64,000 nucleotides of DNA from the NCBI GenBank assembly GCA_000497835.1, contig KI547169.1:73452-137451 (forward strand), in the 5' to 3' direction. This document shows, one piece after another, positions 35,225 through 44,867 of the stretch; the first letter of the stretch is position 1, and every line of letters starts with the position of its first letter. The notes beneath the pieces are model-generated. The model saw nothing but the letters and a program-made list of their open reading frames with translations, ran no database searches and was not told where the DNA came from. Origin of the DNA: a gamma proteobacterium L18 (GTDB lineage Bacteria; Pseudomonadota; Gammaproteobacteria; Pseudomonadales; Pseudomonadaceae). Made by a program: the position numbers and the translations under genes.

Positions 35225-37840
35225 ATGTCCGACCCAGCCATCACCGTCGCCGAAATCGGCGCTATCGCCGACCGCTACTACCAGAACTTCCCCGACGCGC
35301 GAACCTGCGCCCGCGACTGGGCCATCAAGCTACTGAAGTTCCACACCGACCAGGACCTGGACCCCGACCAGATTTTCTGGGTGGACTTCGACAACGCCCA
35401 GAACAACGCGCACACCTACACCGGCCAGCAGCACTATGCCCCGCCCAAGCAGGCCATGAGCATGACCGACCTGGTGATGCGCCGCTTCGACCCCTTCTAT
35501 CAGGTGAACTTCGACGTGCTGGACCAGATGTCAGGGTTCTACACCACCAGGGACGCCAACCTGTTCAACGAGACCAACCAGGTACTGCTGGCCCCCTCCT
35601 CCATCATGCAGGAGTTCTGGGCCACCGACTTTTCCAGCTATTACAAGAAGCGTCTGGACGCCTTTCTTAAACGCTGCGCCAACGATGGCCGCCTGCTGAT
35701 CAAGATCCTGTTCTTCGCCTTCGCGTGGCGGGCCTACAATGCCGGGTCCCTGAGCCGCAACCAGTTCAAGCTGGTGATCAATACGCTGGCAGGCACCACC
35801 GGCATGCCGCCTTCGGCACGCAACCTGAACAGCGAATTCACCGCCCGCAAGCTGGCCACGGTGCATACCTTCACCCTGGGAGGCCTGAGCGCCCGCGACA
35901 TCCTGCGGATCAAGACCCATGACCAGCATGAAATCCTGTACATCGCGCCCGGCTGGTTCAAGGTCTTCCATGACGAGACCGAGATGTACGACTGGCTGCG
36001 CGACACAGCCGCCGACAGCTATGCCTGTGACCGGCTGCTGGAGCATTTCGCCAACCCCGATGACCCCAGCGTGGCGCCGCGCACGGTGTTGATGCCGATC
36101 ATGGAGCGCATCCGCCAGACGCCCTGGCAGGCCGGCCAGCAGTTACTCAACGCCAGCAGCCAGACCGTAACCGGGGATGCCTTCACCTTCCTCTTCGAAC
36201 AGGTGGCTCAGCGCCTCAAACAGGACGCCCGGGTGTTGCTGCAGAGCAACTACGAGTTGCGCAAGGAACTGTTCCTGGTGGACCTGGATGCGCTGATCCG
36301 CATCACCGCGCCCCTGGCCCCTGGCGACCCCGCCATCGCCCTGGTGACCGTGGCGGCAGGCTCACTGAGCTTCGGCTCGCACCTGGCCAAGGCCGTGCAC
36401 GGCAAGGACCGCGCCACTCGTCAGGCGGCCTTCCGCGCGGCGGTCATGGACGCCGTCACCATCCTGCTGGACATCCCCTTGCTCAAGGGCACCGGTGACA
36501 GTGCCCTCAGCGAATTCGCAGACCTGGGCCTGGGCGAAGAGGTACTGGCCACGGACGCCATGATCACGGAGCCAGCCCCCGCCGATCACCCTTGGCTGGT
36601 GCAGCTGGCCGTTGACGTGGATCTGGACCGGTTGTCGCAGGGCGTGGGCATCCGCCGCGGGGTGTATCAGTTGGACGCAAGCCGCTCCTACATCAGGATG
36701 GCCGGCCAGGTCTACCAGGTGCGTTACGTGGAGCCGCTGGAGCGTTGGGTGATCGTCAACCCCGACAACCCTGCCAGCCTCTATGGGACCTGGCCCGTGG
36801 AGCGCAATTGGCGCGGCCAGTGGGAGCCCTTCGTGATGCGCCTGCCCGCCTTGGCGCAGCAGGATCTGCAAACCCCCAGCGACCCTTTGCACCCGCTGGC
36901 CAAGGCGCGCCGCCTGAGCCTGCAATTACGGCAACTGGAGGTCTCACCCAGCTATCACGACATGGCCGAAATCCTGGTAGGCCGCGATGCCGAGAAATTC
37001 ATGGGCGCGGCCCTGGAAGGCGCCTTCAGCGGGGCGCGCAGCGAACTGGTGGAATTACGCAAGGAACTGGCGCGTCAGAGCCGCGACTTCTTTGAAGCAC
37101 CGCCGGCCCGCGACGTACCCGCCGTGCCGGTGGTCAGCCGCAACATGACGCCGTCGCGATTCATCGAGACCGTCTACTCGGACGCCTATGGCCTGGTGCT
37201 GGGCGAGGCGCGCAACGGTATCGGCGGCCGCAAACTGCTGATCAAATACATGGCCCAACTCAAGCAGCAAGGCGTGGACACCCTGTACATCGAAGGGCTG
37301 GCCAAAGACCTGCACCAAGCCCAGATCGACCAGTATTGGAACAGCAACAGCATGCCGCGGGCGCTGGAGAAGCAGCTCCGGCGCCTGCAGAACCGCAGCG
37401 AGTTGCTGGAACGTGGGCGCTACACCCTCTATCGCGTCGTGACCCAAGCCCGCCGCCAAGGCATCAAGATCAAGGCCCTGGACTGCGCCGCCAGCCAGTC
37501 AAGCCTGGGCCTGCCCGATGCACCAGCCAACACTGCCCAGCGCATGCGCGTATTCCATGCTTTCAAGCGCATCGAGGCCCACCAGGCTGCCAACCCCGAG
37601 AGCAAATGGATCGCGTTGATGGATCAGACCCGCGCCAGCACCTTCAACGGCATCCCCGGGCTGGCCGACCTCACGGGCATGGTCAGCCTGCGGGTGCGAG
37701 ACGTCGAGCGCGGGCTGGTGCCGCGCCTGAGCGTAGACAAGGGCGAGGTGCTGAAAGCGGAAATGGCCCCGCTGCGCGCCAACGTGCTACTGGAAATGGG
37801 CACGCTGGAGCAGTTGGTGGACGACGAGTCGATCCTCTGA
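35225..37840 (+). CDS. Dermonecrotic-toxin-like protein with EreA/ChaN-like C-terminus
   Basis: The 871-residue protein has no signal peptide or clear membrane span. The N-terminal ~550 residues (ALIRITAPLAPGDPA; SRSYIRMAGQVYQVRYVEPLERWVIVNPDNP) resemble the dermonecrotic-toxin/DUF6543 domain of Pseudomonas. The C-terminal part (about 640-860) reads VLGEARNGIGGRKLLIKYMAQLKQQGVDTLYIEGLAKDL, then a row of basic helices and RRQGIKIKALDCAAS, resembling the EreA/ChaN/TIKI fold used in Pasteurella multocida toxin C2. It has a GAGGAG ribosome site. No immunity gene, VgrG or Tc-toxin gene is adjacent; ureC and cbpM flank it. The function is inferred only. Confidence 0.65.
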   Translation: MSDPAITVAEIGAIADRYYQNFPDARTCARDWAIKLLKFHTDQDLDPDQIFWVDFDNAQNNAHTYTGQQHYAPPKQAMSMTDLVMRRFDPFYQVNFDVLDQMSGFYTTRDANLFNETNQVLLAPSSIMQEFWATDFSSYYKKRLDAFLKRCANDGRLLIKILFFAFAWRAYNAGSLSRNQFKLVINTLAGTTGMPPSARNLNSEFTARKLATVHTFTLGGLSARDILRIKTHDQHEILYIAPGWFKVFHDETEMYDWLRDTAADSYACDRLLEHFANPDDPSVAPRTVLMPIMERIRQTPWQAGQQLLNASSQTVTGDAFTFLFEQVAQRLKQDARVLLQSNYELRKELFLVDLDALIRITAPLAPGDPAIALVTVAAGSLSFGSHLAKAVHGKDRATRQAAFRAAVMDAVTILLDIPLLKGTGDSALSEFADLGLGEEVLATDAMITEPAPADHPWLVQLAVDVDLDRLSQGVGIRRGVYQLDASRSYIRMAGQVYQVRYVEPLERWVIVNPDNPASLYGTWPVERNWRGQWEPFVMRLPALAQQDLQTPSDPLHPLAKARRLSLQLRQLEVSPSYHDMAEILVGRDAEKFMGAALEGAFSGARSELVELRKELARQSRDFFEAPPARDVPAVPVVSRNMTPSRFIETVYSDAYGLVLGEARNGIGGRKLLIKYMAQLKQQGVDTLYIEGLAKDLHQAQIDQYWNSNSMPRALEKQLRRLQNRSELLERGRYTLYRVVTQARRQGIKIKALDCAASQSSLGLPDAPANTAQRMRVFHAFKRIEAHQAANPESKWIALMDQTRASTFNGIPGLADLTGMVSLRVRDVERGLVPRLSVDKGEVLKAEMAPLRANVLLEMGTLEQLVDDESIL

Positions 37841-37843
37841 TCC

Positions 37844-38149
37844 CTAGCTGTTCAGAAAGCGCCCCAGGCGCTGGCGCAGCATGGCGTTCTCGGCCCGCAA
37901 GCCGCGAACCTCCTCCAGCAACTCCAGTGCCAGCGCCACGCCTTCCCATTCCAGCTCCAGGTCGTGATGCAGCTTGGCCGCGCGGCGGGCAATGCCCGGC
38001 GCGTGGTCATCGAACAGCCACTCTTCGGGCGTTCGCCCCTGTGGTTCGACAATGCCGTGCTCGACGATTTCGATCACGAAGGCCGGCGACAAGTCGACGG
38101 CCTGACAGAAGCTGTGCATATCCAGTTGAACGTACAGGGGGCTGCTCAT
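37844..38149 (-). CDS. cbpM: CbpM, chaperone modulator of CbpA
   Basis: CbpM binds the J-domain of CbpA and inhibits it. The 101-residue protein has a MerR-like helix-turn-helix (DMHSFCQAVDLSPAFVIEIVEHGIVEPQG) and a C-terminal coiled coil (LEEVRGLRAENAMLRQRLGRFL). ATG 38149 is chosen, two bases after the cbpA stop on the same strand; an upstream in-frame start lies within cbpA. Confidence 0.9.
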   Translation of the reverse strand: MSSPLYVQLDMHSFCQAVDLSPAFVIEIVEHGIVEPQGRTPEEWLFDDHAPGIARRAAKLHHDLELEWEGVALALELLEEVRGLRAENAMLRQRLGRFLNS

Positions 38150-38151
38150 GA

Positions 38152-39111
38152 TTAACGACTCCAGTTGGCTCGGGGGTCGAATGCCGCCTTCTCCGACAGC
38201 GTTTTCCACAGCGCTTGCGTGGCTTCATCGGCGTGCGGTGGCATCACCACTTTCAGTTGTGCGTACAGGTCACCACGCTCGCCCTGCTTGCGCTGCAAGC
38301 CGTTGCCCTTCACGCGCAGGCGCTGGCCGCTCTGGCTGTCGGGGCGGATGGTGAGGTTGATGCGCCCGGTCAGGGTCGGCACCGCCACCTTGGTGCCCAG
38401 CGCCGCTTCCCACGGTGCCAGGGGCACGGTGATGATCAGGTCGTGGTCTTCCACGTCGAACATCGGGTGCGGGGCAAAGCGCACGATCAGGTACAGGTCG
38501 CCATTCGCGCCACCGCCCACGCCCGGCGCGCCCTGGCCCTTGAGGCGGATGCGCTCGCCGTCGGTGACACCGGCCGGGATCTTGACGTTGAGGGTCTTGG
38601 TGGTGTGGCCGGTCTGCTGGCCGGCGGCGTTGTGTTGTGGCACCTGGAAGCTGATCTGCTTCGATTCGGTAGCCAGGGTTTCCTCAAGGAAGATCGCCAG
38701 TTCCATTTCCACGTCTTGTCCTCGCCTCCCGGCGCTGCGTTGCTGGCCACGGCCAAAGGGGTTGCCATTGCCGCCACGCCCGGCCGAACCGAAGATGGAG
38801 CTGAAAAAATCGGAGAAGTCGCCCGCGCTTTCCTCAAAGCCGCCACCGCCGCGCCCCTGCCAGCCTGGCGGGCCCTGGAACGGCCGGCCGTGCTGGCCGT
38901 ACTTGCGGATTTCATCGTATTCGGCGCGTTTTTCCGGGCTGCTCAGCGCTTCGTAGGCCTCGGAGGCCTCCTTGAATTTGTCCTCGGCGTTCTTTTCCTT
39001 GCTGACGTCGGGGTGATATTTGCGTGCCAGCTTGCGATAGGCGGTCTTGATCGCCTTGTCGTCCGCTGTCGGCTCCACGCCCAATATCTTGTAGTAGTCT
39101 TTGAAGTCCAT
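38152..39111 (-). CDS. cbpA: DnaJ-class co-chaperone CbpA
   Basis: CbpA (curved DNA-binding protein A) is a DnaK co-chaperone of the type lacking a zinc finger. The 319-residue protein has a J domain (1-70) with the HPD tripeptide at about residues 33-35, a glycine/phenylalanine-rich linker (about 75-130; [32 protein letters not shown]) and two C-terminal beta domains. It forms an operon with cbpM. Confidence 0.95.
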   Translation of the reverse strand: MDFKDYYKILGVEPTADDKAIKTAYRKLARKYHPDVSKEKNAEDKFKEASEAYEALSSPEKRAEYDEIRKYGQHGRPFQGPPGWQGRGGGGFEESAGDFSDFFSSIFGSAGRGGNGNPFGRGQQRSAGRRGQDVEMELAIFLEETLATESKQISFQVPQHNAAGQQTGHTTKTLNVKIPAGVTDGERIRLKGQGAPGVGGGANGDLYLIVRFAPHPMFDVEDHDLIITVPLAPWEAALGTKVAVPTLTGRINLTIRPDSQSGQRLRVKGNGLQRKQGERGDLYAQLKVVMPPHADEATQALWKTLSEKAAFDPRANWSR

Positions 39112-39374
39112 CTAAGGATCACCATCCGTTTATCGGGATCGCGAGGTCATTCCACATAGTGTAGAGACCTGACGATGAGGTGTAAGTTTATCGACTGGCG
39201 GCAGGCATTGTTGAACGAGCCTGGGCACAGTCACAGGGAATGACTGCAAGATTGGGGGCCGCATGCCCGGTTTCAAGGTGTGACCGCGCCGCAATTAAAG
39301 CCGCGTTGGCCTTGATTATCGCTGCCACTGGCATAAACTGCGCGGCCGTTTTTTGCACAGAATCCGGCAACGAC

Positions 39375-40640
39375 ATGACCAACCAAACCCCGGCCCGCGC
39401 CTGCGGCATCGACTTCGGCACCTCCAACTCCACCGTCGGCTGGCACCGACCGGGCGTCGAAACCCTGATTGCGCTGGAAGACGGCAAGATCACCCTGCCG
39501 TCGGTGGTGTTCTTCAACATCGAGGAACGCCGCCCGGTGTATGGCCGCCTGGCGCTGCACGAGTACCTGGAAGGCTACGAAGGCCGCCTGATGCGCTCGC
39601 TCAAGAGCCTGCTGGGCTCCAAGCTGATCAAGCACGACACCAGCGTGCTGGGTACCGCGCTGCCGTTCAAGGACCTGCTGGGCATGTTCATCGGCGAGCT
39701 GAAAAAGCGCGCCGAAACCGATGCCGGCCGTGCGTTCGACGAAGTGGTACTGGGCCGCCCGGTGCATTTCGTCGACGACGACAAGGCTGCCGACCAGGAA
39801 GCCCAGGACACCTTGGAAGAGGTGGCGAAGAAAATCGGTTTCAAGGAAGTGTCCTTCCAGTTCGAGCCTATCGCCGCGGCCTTCGACTACGAGTCGAGCA
39901 TCCAGCGCGAAGAGCTGGTGCTGATCGTCGACATCGGTGGTGGTACCTCCGACTTCTCGCTGATCCGCCTGGCCCCCGAGCGTCACAACGTGGATGACCG
40001 CCACAGCGACATCCTGGCCACGGGCGGTGTGCACATCGGCGGGACCGATTTCGACAAGCAGTTGAGCCTGCAGGGTGTGATGCCGCTGTTCGGCTACGGC
40101 AGCCGCATGAAGAGCGGTGCGTTCATGCCCACCAGCCACCACATGAACCTGGCCACCTGGCACACCATCAACTCGGTGTACTCGCAGAAATCCCAGCTGG
40201 CCCTGGGCAGCATGCGCTACGACATCGAGGACACCGACGGCATCGACCGCCTGTTCAAGCTGATCGACCAGCGCGCCGGCCACTGGCTGGCCATGGAAGT
40301 GGAAGAAACCAAGATTCAGCTGACCCATGCCGACAACCGCCTGGTGGCGCTGGACCGCATTGAGCCGGGCCTGAGTGTGGACATGACCCGTGCGCTGTTC
40401 GAGTCGTCCATCGACACCCTGCTTGAGCGCGTGCGTGGCAGCGTGACCCAGTTGCTCAGCGATGCTGGCGTGGGTGTGGCGCAGGTGGATACGGTGTTCT
40501 TTACCGGTGGTTCCAGCGGTATTCCGGCGCTGCGCAACAGCGTGGCGGCAATGCTGCCCAATGCGCGGCATGTGGAAGGCAACATCTTTGGCAGCATTGG
40601 CAGCGGCCTGGCGATTGAAGCCCGCAAGCGGTACGGCTGA
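39375..40640 (+). CDS. Hsp70 family ATPase, YegD-like
   Basis: This 421-residue protein contains only the Hsp70 ATPase half: GIDFGTSNSTVGW near residue 11 (phosphate 1), VLIVDIGGGTSDFSLIRL near 184 (phosphate 2), VDTVFFTGGSSGIPALRNSV near 370 (adenosine) and no substrate-binding domain. It resembles E. coli YegD. Start ATG 39375; the in-frame upstream extension has no similarity. It diverges from cbpA, suggesting a small chaperone locus. Its client is unknown. Confidence 0.88.
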   Translation: MTNQTPARACGIDFGTSNSTVGWHRPGVETLIALEDGKITLPSVVFFNIEERRPVYGRLALHEYLEGYEGRLMRSLKSLLGSKLIKHDTSVLGTALPFKDLLGMFIGELKKRAETDAGRAFDEVVLGRPVHFVDDDKAADQEAQDTLEEVAKKIGFKEVSFQFEPIAAAFDYESSIQREELVLIVDIGGGTSDFSLIRLAPERHNVDDRHSDILATGGVHIGGTDFDKQLSLQGVMPLFGYGSRMKSGAFMPTSHHMNLATWHTINSVYSQKSQLALGSMRYDIEDTDGIDRLFKLIDQRAGHWLAMEVEETKIQLTHADNRLVALDRIEPGLSVDMTRALFESSIDTLLERVRGSVTQLLSDAGVGVAQVDTVFFTGGSSGIPALRNSVAAMLPNARHVEGNIFGSIGSGLAIEARKRYG

Positions 40641-40652
40641 TTACGTGTAACC

Positions 40653-40826
40653 CTTTTCCCGAGCTTCGCTCGGTCCCACACCTTTCGCGGCAGTGGTGCC
40701 AGGAAGGCAAAGCTCTTAGCCTTTGGCGCAAAGCAGGTATCACTGTGGTGCCACCAAAAGCTGAGAGCTTTGCCTCACTGACACAACTGCCGCGAAAGGT
40801 GTGGGACCGAGCAAAGCTCGCGAAGC
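40653..40826. repeat. Composite palindromic element A (REP arms with internal inverted repeat)
   Basis: The outer arms are cgagcttcgctcggtcccac (from 40661) and its near-complement gtgggaccgagcaaagctcg (to 40820). Inside, TTTCGCGGCAGTGGTGCCAG (40684) and its near-complement ctgacacaactgccgcgaaa (to 40796) form a second inverted repeat, with GGCAAAGCTCT/AGAGCTTTGCC within it. A related element is at 61418. Confidence 0.75.
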
Positions 40827-40834
40827 AGGCGCCG

Positions 40835-41845
40835 CTAAACCAACTCAGCGCGCCGCAGTTCGCTTTTCAGATACGCATAGTAAACCGGCCCCGCCACCAC
40901 CCCCGGTAACCCGAATGCCGCCTCGAAGATCAGCATCGCCAACAGCAACTCCCACGACTTGGCCCTGATCTGCCCGCCCACGATACGGGCGTTCAGAAAA
41001 TACTCCAGCTTGTGGATCAAAATCAGCCAGCCCAGCGCCGCCGCCGCCACCCAGATCGATACCGACAGGGCGATGGTGGTGATCAGTGCGTTGGAGATCA
41101 AATTGCCGATCACCGGCAGCAGGCCGAGGATGAAGGTCAGCACCACCATGGTCTTGTGCAGCGGCAGCTTGATGCCGCACAGCGGCAGGATGATCAGCAG
41201 GAACACTGAGGTGAATACGGTGTTCAATGCCGCGATCTTGATCTGCGCGAAGACGATGTTGCGGAAGGCCTGCACCAGCAGGGTCAGGCGCACCAGCAGC
41301 TCGCCGGCCAACGGCTTGTGCGGCGCGTCGGGCGGGATGCGGTTGAGGGCAACGATGGCGCCCAGCACCATGCCGATCAGCAGGGTCACGAAGGTGCGTA
41401 CAGCGTCCTTGCCCACCAACTGCAACTCCGCCAGGTGCTTGCTGACCCAGTCACTGATCGCCGAGCGAAATTCAGTGACGTTGGCCGGCAGGTAAGCATC
41501 GATGGACGGCGGCAGCTGGCCGCGGGCGCGGTTGACCACGTCCATGAACTTGTCGAGGAACGCCCCCGGGTTTTCTGCCTCATGCATCAGGAAACTGATG
41601 GCCAGGGCAAAAATGACTGCCAGCAGGCTGACAATCACCGTGCCCAGCAGCGCCACCGCCACCCAGCGGGCACGCGGCCCGGAGATCAGGTGCTCCAGCT
41701 TGGGCGTCAGCATGTTGACCAGCTCGTACACCAGCAGGCCCGCAAGCAGGCTGGGCAGCAGGCGCAAAGGCATCACCAGCAACAGACCACCGAAGACGAT
41801 GATCAGGCTGGCCCATAACACATGACGCTGGGAAAACGTTGGCAT
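40835..41845 (-). CDS. AI-2E family transporter (PerM-like permease)
   Basis: The 336-residue protein has about seven to eight membrane segments in the AI-2E/PerM arrangement, with two helices at the start (MPTFSQRHVLWASLIIVFGGLLL), a long soluble loop (about 100-160) and the conserved ILGLLPVIGNLISNALITTIAL and AFGLPGVVAGPVYYAYLKSEL near the end. Family members export diverse small molecules, so the substrate is not predicted. ATG 41845 has GAGG just upstream and is preferred to a start seven codons earlier. Confidence 0.87.
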   Translation of the reverse strand: MPTFSQRHVLWASLIIVFGGLLLVMPLRLLPSLLAGLLVYELVNMLTPKLEHLISGPRARWVAVALLGTVIVSLLAVIFALAISFLMHEAENPGAFLDKFMDVVNRARGQLPPSIDAYLPANVTEFRSAISDWVSKHLAELQLVGKDAVRTFVTLLIGMVLGAIVALNRIPPDAPHKPLAGELLVRLTLLVQAFRNIVFAQIKIAALNTVFTSVFLLIILPLCGIKLPLHKTMVVLTFILGLLPVIGNLISNALITTIALSVSIWVAAAALGWLILIHKLEYFLNARIVGGQIRAKSWELLLAMLIFEAAFGLPGVVAGPVYYAYLKSELRRAELV

Positions 41846-41949
41846 ACAGCCTCGAACATGTAACACATGGAAGGACCGGCAGTCTGCCAGCCTTCGCCTG
41901 GCAGGGCCAGTGGCCTGAAACGTTGGAGCGGCAACAGCTTTGGAACCGC

Positions 41950-42025
41950 GTCGCTTGCATCGCGGCCAAGGCCGGCTCCTACGCCGTTCGTGGTAGGAGC
42001 CGGCCTTGGCCGCGATGCAGGCGAC
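41950..42025. repeat. REP palindrome pair (CATCGCGGCCAAGGCCGG family)
   Basis: gtcgcttgcatcgcggccaa and its near-complement ttggccgcgatgcaggcgac enclose cggctcctac/gtaggagccg. It occupies the gap after psiF and is nearly identical to the pair at 24453. Confidence 0.85.
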
Positions 42026-42029
42026 ACCG

Positions 42030-42329
42030 TTATTTCTTCAGGCAGGTGCTCATGAAGGTCTTGCGTGCATCGCCGGCCAGGTTCTGGGTCTTGGCCGACG
42101 CGTTGCAGGTGCTCATTTTCTGCTGTTGCGGGGTCAGGGTCTTGGTGGTGGCCGCTGGCGCCGCTTTCAGGCACGTACTCATGTAGGTCTTGCGCTCATC
42201 GCCCTTGAGGCCCTTGGTGGTGGCGTCGGCGTTGCAGGTGGTCATCTTGTTCTGTTGCGCGGTGGCGGCGAAACCTTGCGAGCACATCAGCAGGCCGAGC
42301 ACCAGCAAGGGCGCGTGGAGCATTTTCAT
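42030..42329 (-). CDS. PsiF repeat family protein
   Basis: The 99-residue exported protein has a signal peptide (MKMLHAPLLVLGLLMCSQGFA) followed by two PsiF repeats (QQNKMTTCNADATTKGLKGDERKTYMSTCLK near 25-55; QQQKMSTCNASAKTQNLAGDARKTFMSTCLK near 68-98), each with two cysteines. PsiF is phosphate-starvation-inducible in E. coli; its function is unknown. An AAGGAG ribosome site precedes the ATG. Confidence 0.9.
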   Translation of the reverse strand: MKMLHAPLLVLGLLMCSQGFAATAQQNKMTTCNADATTKGLKGDERKTYMSTCLKAAPAATTKTLTPQQQKMSTCNASAKTQNLAGDARKTFMSTCLKK

Positions 42330-42512
42330 GGAGTTTTCTCCTTGGCGCCGCGCTGGGCCGCGCGGCCGTGCCCTGAAGTGTAGACAAAGTTTGTAACGCT
42401 TCCGGCCAAGGCGAAACCTGTCGGATTTATGGGGTGTGTTGACCGGTTATCAGTAGGTGCCCGGCGCCACAAGCAGGGATAATCGCGCCTTATCGACTGA
42501 CAGGCGTTCCCC

Positions 42513-43388
42513 ATGCAATACGCGTTTCCGTTGTTGGCCATTCTGATCTGGGCCGGCAACACCGTGATCAACAAGATGGCCGTTGGCGCCATTTTCCCCG
42601 CCGAAATCGGCTTTTACCGCTGGGTGCTGGCCGGCCTGCTGTTCACGCCGTTCTTGCTGCCCAGGGTATGGGCCAACCGCAGCGTCATCCGCCCTCACCT
42701 GGGCAAGATCTTCGTGCTCGGCCTGCTGGGCATGGCGGTGTACCAGAGCCTTGCGTACTTCGCCGCAGCGCTGACCAGCGCCACCAACATGGGCATCATC
42801 CTGTCGCTGATGCCGTTGATGTCACTGACCCTGGCCATTGTCAGCCTGGGCCAGCGCCTCACTGCGGGGGCCTTGTTCGGCGCCGTGCTGTCGCTGGCCG
42901 GCGTACTGGTGGTGGTCTCGGGCGGGCACCTGGGCAACCTGCTGGCCCACGGGCTCAACCGTGGCGATGCAATGATGCTGCTGGCCACCCTGGCCTACGC
43001 GGTGTACAGCACGTTGTTGAAGAAGTGGCAGTTGCGCCTGCCGCCCCTGCAATTGCTGTACTTGCAGGTGCTGGTGGCGATCGTCGTGCTGTTGCCGCTG
43101 TACCTGCTGTCGCCCAAGGTCGGGTTGGGCCTGGGCAATATCGGCCTGGTGCTGTACGCCTGCCTGCTGGCCTCGATGATTGCACCACTGGCCTGGATGC
43201 AGGCGGTCAGCCGCCTTGGCCCTAGCCGCACGGCGCTGTTCTTCAACCTGCTGCCCCTGGTTACTGCGCTGATCGCAGCCGTGGTGCTGCACGAGCAACT
43301 GGGCCTGTACCACCTGCTCGGAGGCCTGCTGACCCTGGGCGGCGTGGTGCTGGCAGAGCGCTGGACCACCCCGCTGGGCCGCGCCTAA
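42513..43388 (+). CDS. EamA/DMT family transporter
   Basis: The 291-residue protein has ten predicted membrane segments as two EamA repeats (about 1-135 and 145-290), with ILIWAGNTVINKMAVGAI at the start and PLVTALIAAVVLHEQLGLYHLLGGLLTLGGVVLAERW near the end. This is a drug/metabolite transporter; the substrate is unknown. Its stop overlaps the 3' end of the convergent lipase gene by four bases. Confidence 0.88.
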   Translation: MQYAFPLLAILIWAGNTVINKMAVGAIFPAEIGFYRWVLAGLLFTPFLLPRVWANRSVIRPHLGKIFVLGLLGMAVYQSLAYFAAALTSATNMGIILSLMPLMSLTLAIVSLGQRLTAGALFGAVLSLAGVLVVVSGGHLGNLLAHGLNRGDAMMLLATLAYAVYSTLLKKWQLRLPPLQLLYLQVLVAIVVLLPLYLLSPKVGLGLGNIGLVLYACLLASMIAPLAWMQAVSRLGPSRTALFFNLLPLVTALIAAVVLHEQLGLYHLLGGLLTLGGVVLAERWTTPLGRA

Positions 43389-44275
43389 AGCCCCGCGCCC
43401 GCCAACCGGGCGGCGTGTTCGGTGAACAGCCGCACCGGCTCGGCGCCCTTGCCCACCAGACCCAGGGACTGGTTGACGATGTCCAGGTGGTCCATGGGGT
43501 AATCGTCGCCAATCACCTGACCCAGGTGCGAGCTGTAGCGCCCCACCATGCCATCGCACTGCCCCGATTCGCGCACGAAACTCCGGGCAAACAGCTTGCA
43601 GCTTAAGTGGGAGCCGTCCAGGCGATTGCCGCCCCCATCAGCACCCGGGGCCTGCAACACGCCGGACCAGGAGTAGTAATGCACCCCGTTGGCCACAGGT
43701 TCCCCTTGCCCGCCCCAGGTAGCCGGGATGCCCTGTGGATAACGCTGATTGAACAGCGCCACCCCGGCGCAGGTCAGCGAGGCATGGGAGCCGTGCACAT
43801 CGATGGGCAGGATCGGCCCGCGCCAGCCGGTCTCCAATGCGCCCATCAGCAAGCCCAGCAGGTACAGCACGAAATGCAGCAGGCGGCCGCCCACGGAATT
43901 GTGCGGGTAGCGTCGTTCCAGGTAGTCGGCCAGCTCCGAGCCGTGGTTGGGGCCCGCCACCGAGGTGACCGAGGCCACCCACTCCGGACGTTTGGCGGCG
44001 GCATAACGCGCAGTCAGCGCGCCCTGGCTGTGGCCGATCAGGTTGACCCTGGTAGCGCCGGTCTCGTGACGTATGCGCTGAATGATCAGCAGCAGTTGCT
44101 CGCCCCGCACTTCGGTACTGTTGATGGGCGATACCTGCACCGGGAACACCTGCGCGCCACCACGGCGCAGCGCCCGCACGATGCCAAACCAGTAGGGGTA
44201 CAGCACCAGCCGCACGAAGCCGAGCATGCCGGGCACAAGGACGATGGGGTAGCGCGTGGCGCCGGGCTGGTTCAT
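43385..44275 (-). CDS. Triacylglycerol lipase-like alpha/beta hydrolase
   Basis: The 296-residue protein reads YPIVLVPGMLGF (oxyanion loop) near residue 9 and NLIGHSQGALTARYAA near 80, giving the nucleophile in GHSQG. MVGRYSSHLG and DYPMDHLDIVNQSLG near the C-terminus could supply the acid and the catalytic histidine. It resembles Pseudomonas family I lipases but has no signal peptide, so it appears to be intracellular or exported without one. No lipase foldase is adjacent. ATG 44275 is chosen over the TTG ten codons earlier. Confidence 0.83.
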   Translation of the reverse strand: MNQPGATRYPIVLVPGMLGFVRLVLYPYWFGIVRALRRGGAQVFPVQVSPINSTEVRGEQLLLIIQRIRHETGATRVNLIGHSQGALTARYAAAKRPEWVASVTSVAGPNHGSELADYLERRYPHNSVGGRLLHFVLYLLGLLMGALETGWRGPILPIDVHGSHASLTCAGVALFNQRYPQGIPATWGGQGEPVANGVHYYSWSGVLQAPGADGGGNRLDGSHLSCKLFARSFVRESGQCDGMVGRYSSHLGQVIGDDYPMDHLDIVNQSLGLVGKGAEPVRLFTEHAARLAGAGL

Positions 44276-44393
44276 GGCGGTGACATCCTTGAGGGCAAGT
44301 TCCAATACTAGCGCACTGACATCGAACTCCTGCGTCGCGCCGTTGCCCCAGTATTACGGGGCCACTATTGGCTCATTCGAAGGAGCGACACCT

Positions 44394-44741
44394 ATGTACA
44401 AGCAAACCCTGGCTGCAGTGTGCGTACTGGCTTCGCTGGCGGGCTGCGCCAATACCAAGGTCGAAAACCCGGTGGACTTCGTCACCTACCGCAACGAGCC
44501 CCTGGTCAAACAGGTGGAAAACGGCATGACCATGCAACAGGTCATCGCCATCGGCGGCACGCCTTCATCGGTGGTGGACGGCAACGGCAAGACCAGCGCC
44601 GGTACCTGCAACAACTACGTGCTCAACACCGACGGCAAGCAGCAGGCCTACTACGTCACCTTCGACGCCAGCGGCCATGTCGACAGCAAGGGCTTCATGA
44701 CCTGTGCGCAGCGCACGGCGAACGTCAAGGCCATGCCCTGA
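44394..44741 (+). CDS. osmE: Osmotically inducible lipoprotein OsmE
   Basis: The 115-residue lipoprotein has the lipobox LAGC (cysteine near residue 18; signal MYKQTLAAVCVLASLAG) and an OsmE/SmpA-like fold: VENGMTMQQVIAIGGTPSS and TCNNYVLN...QQAYYVTFDASGHVDSKGFMTC. OsmE in E. coli is induced by osmotic stress. AAGGAG lies 11 bases before the ATG. A perfect hairpin follows the gene. Confidence 0.88.
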   Translation: MYKQTLAAVCVLASLAGCANTKVENPVDFVTYRNEPLVKQVENGMTMQQVIAIGGTPSSVVDGNGKTSAGTCNNYVLNTDGKQQAYYVTFDASGHVDSKGFMTCAQRTANVKAMP

Positions 44742-44803
44742 TGTCGCACCGATAAAACTTTCCGCCGTGCCGCGTACTCACAACCTCTGAACGATCACGC
44801 CGG

Positions 44804-44825
44804 GCGCCCGTCGCATGACGGGCGC
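44804..44825. terminator. Perfect 9-bp hairpin between osmE and the ferritin-like gene
   Basis: GCGCCCGTC-gcat-GACGGGCGC. It has no T run but lies between two separate same-strand genes. Confidence 0.5.
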
Positions 44826-44867
44826 GATAGAGCCTGACGCCCATAACCGTATAGCCTGGAGATGCTC

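Noticed and set aside
35225..37840. Part of a type VI or Tc toxin island
   Set aside because: No VgrG, PAAR, Hcp, TcB/TcC or immunity-like gene is adjacent, so delivery cannot be assigned.
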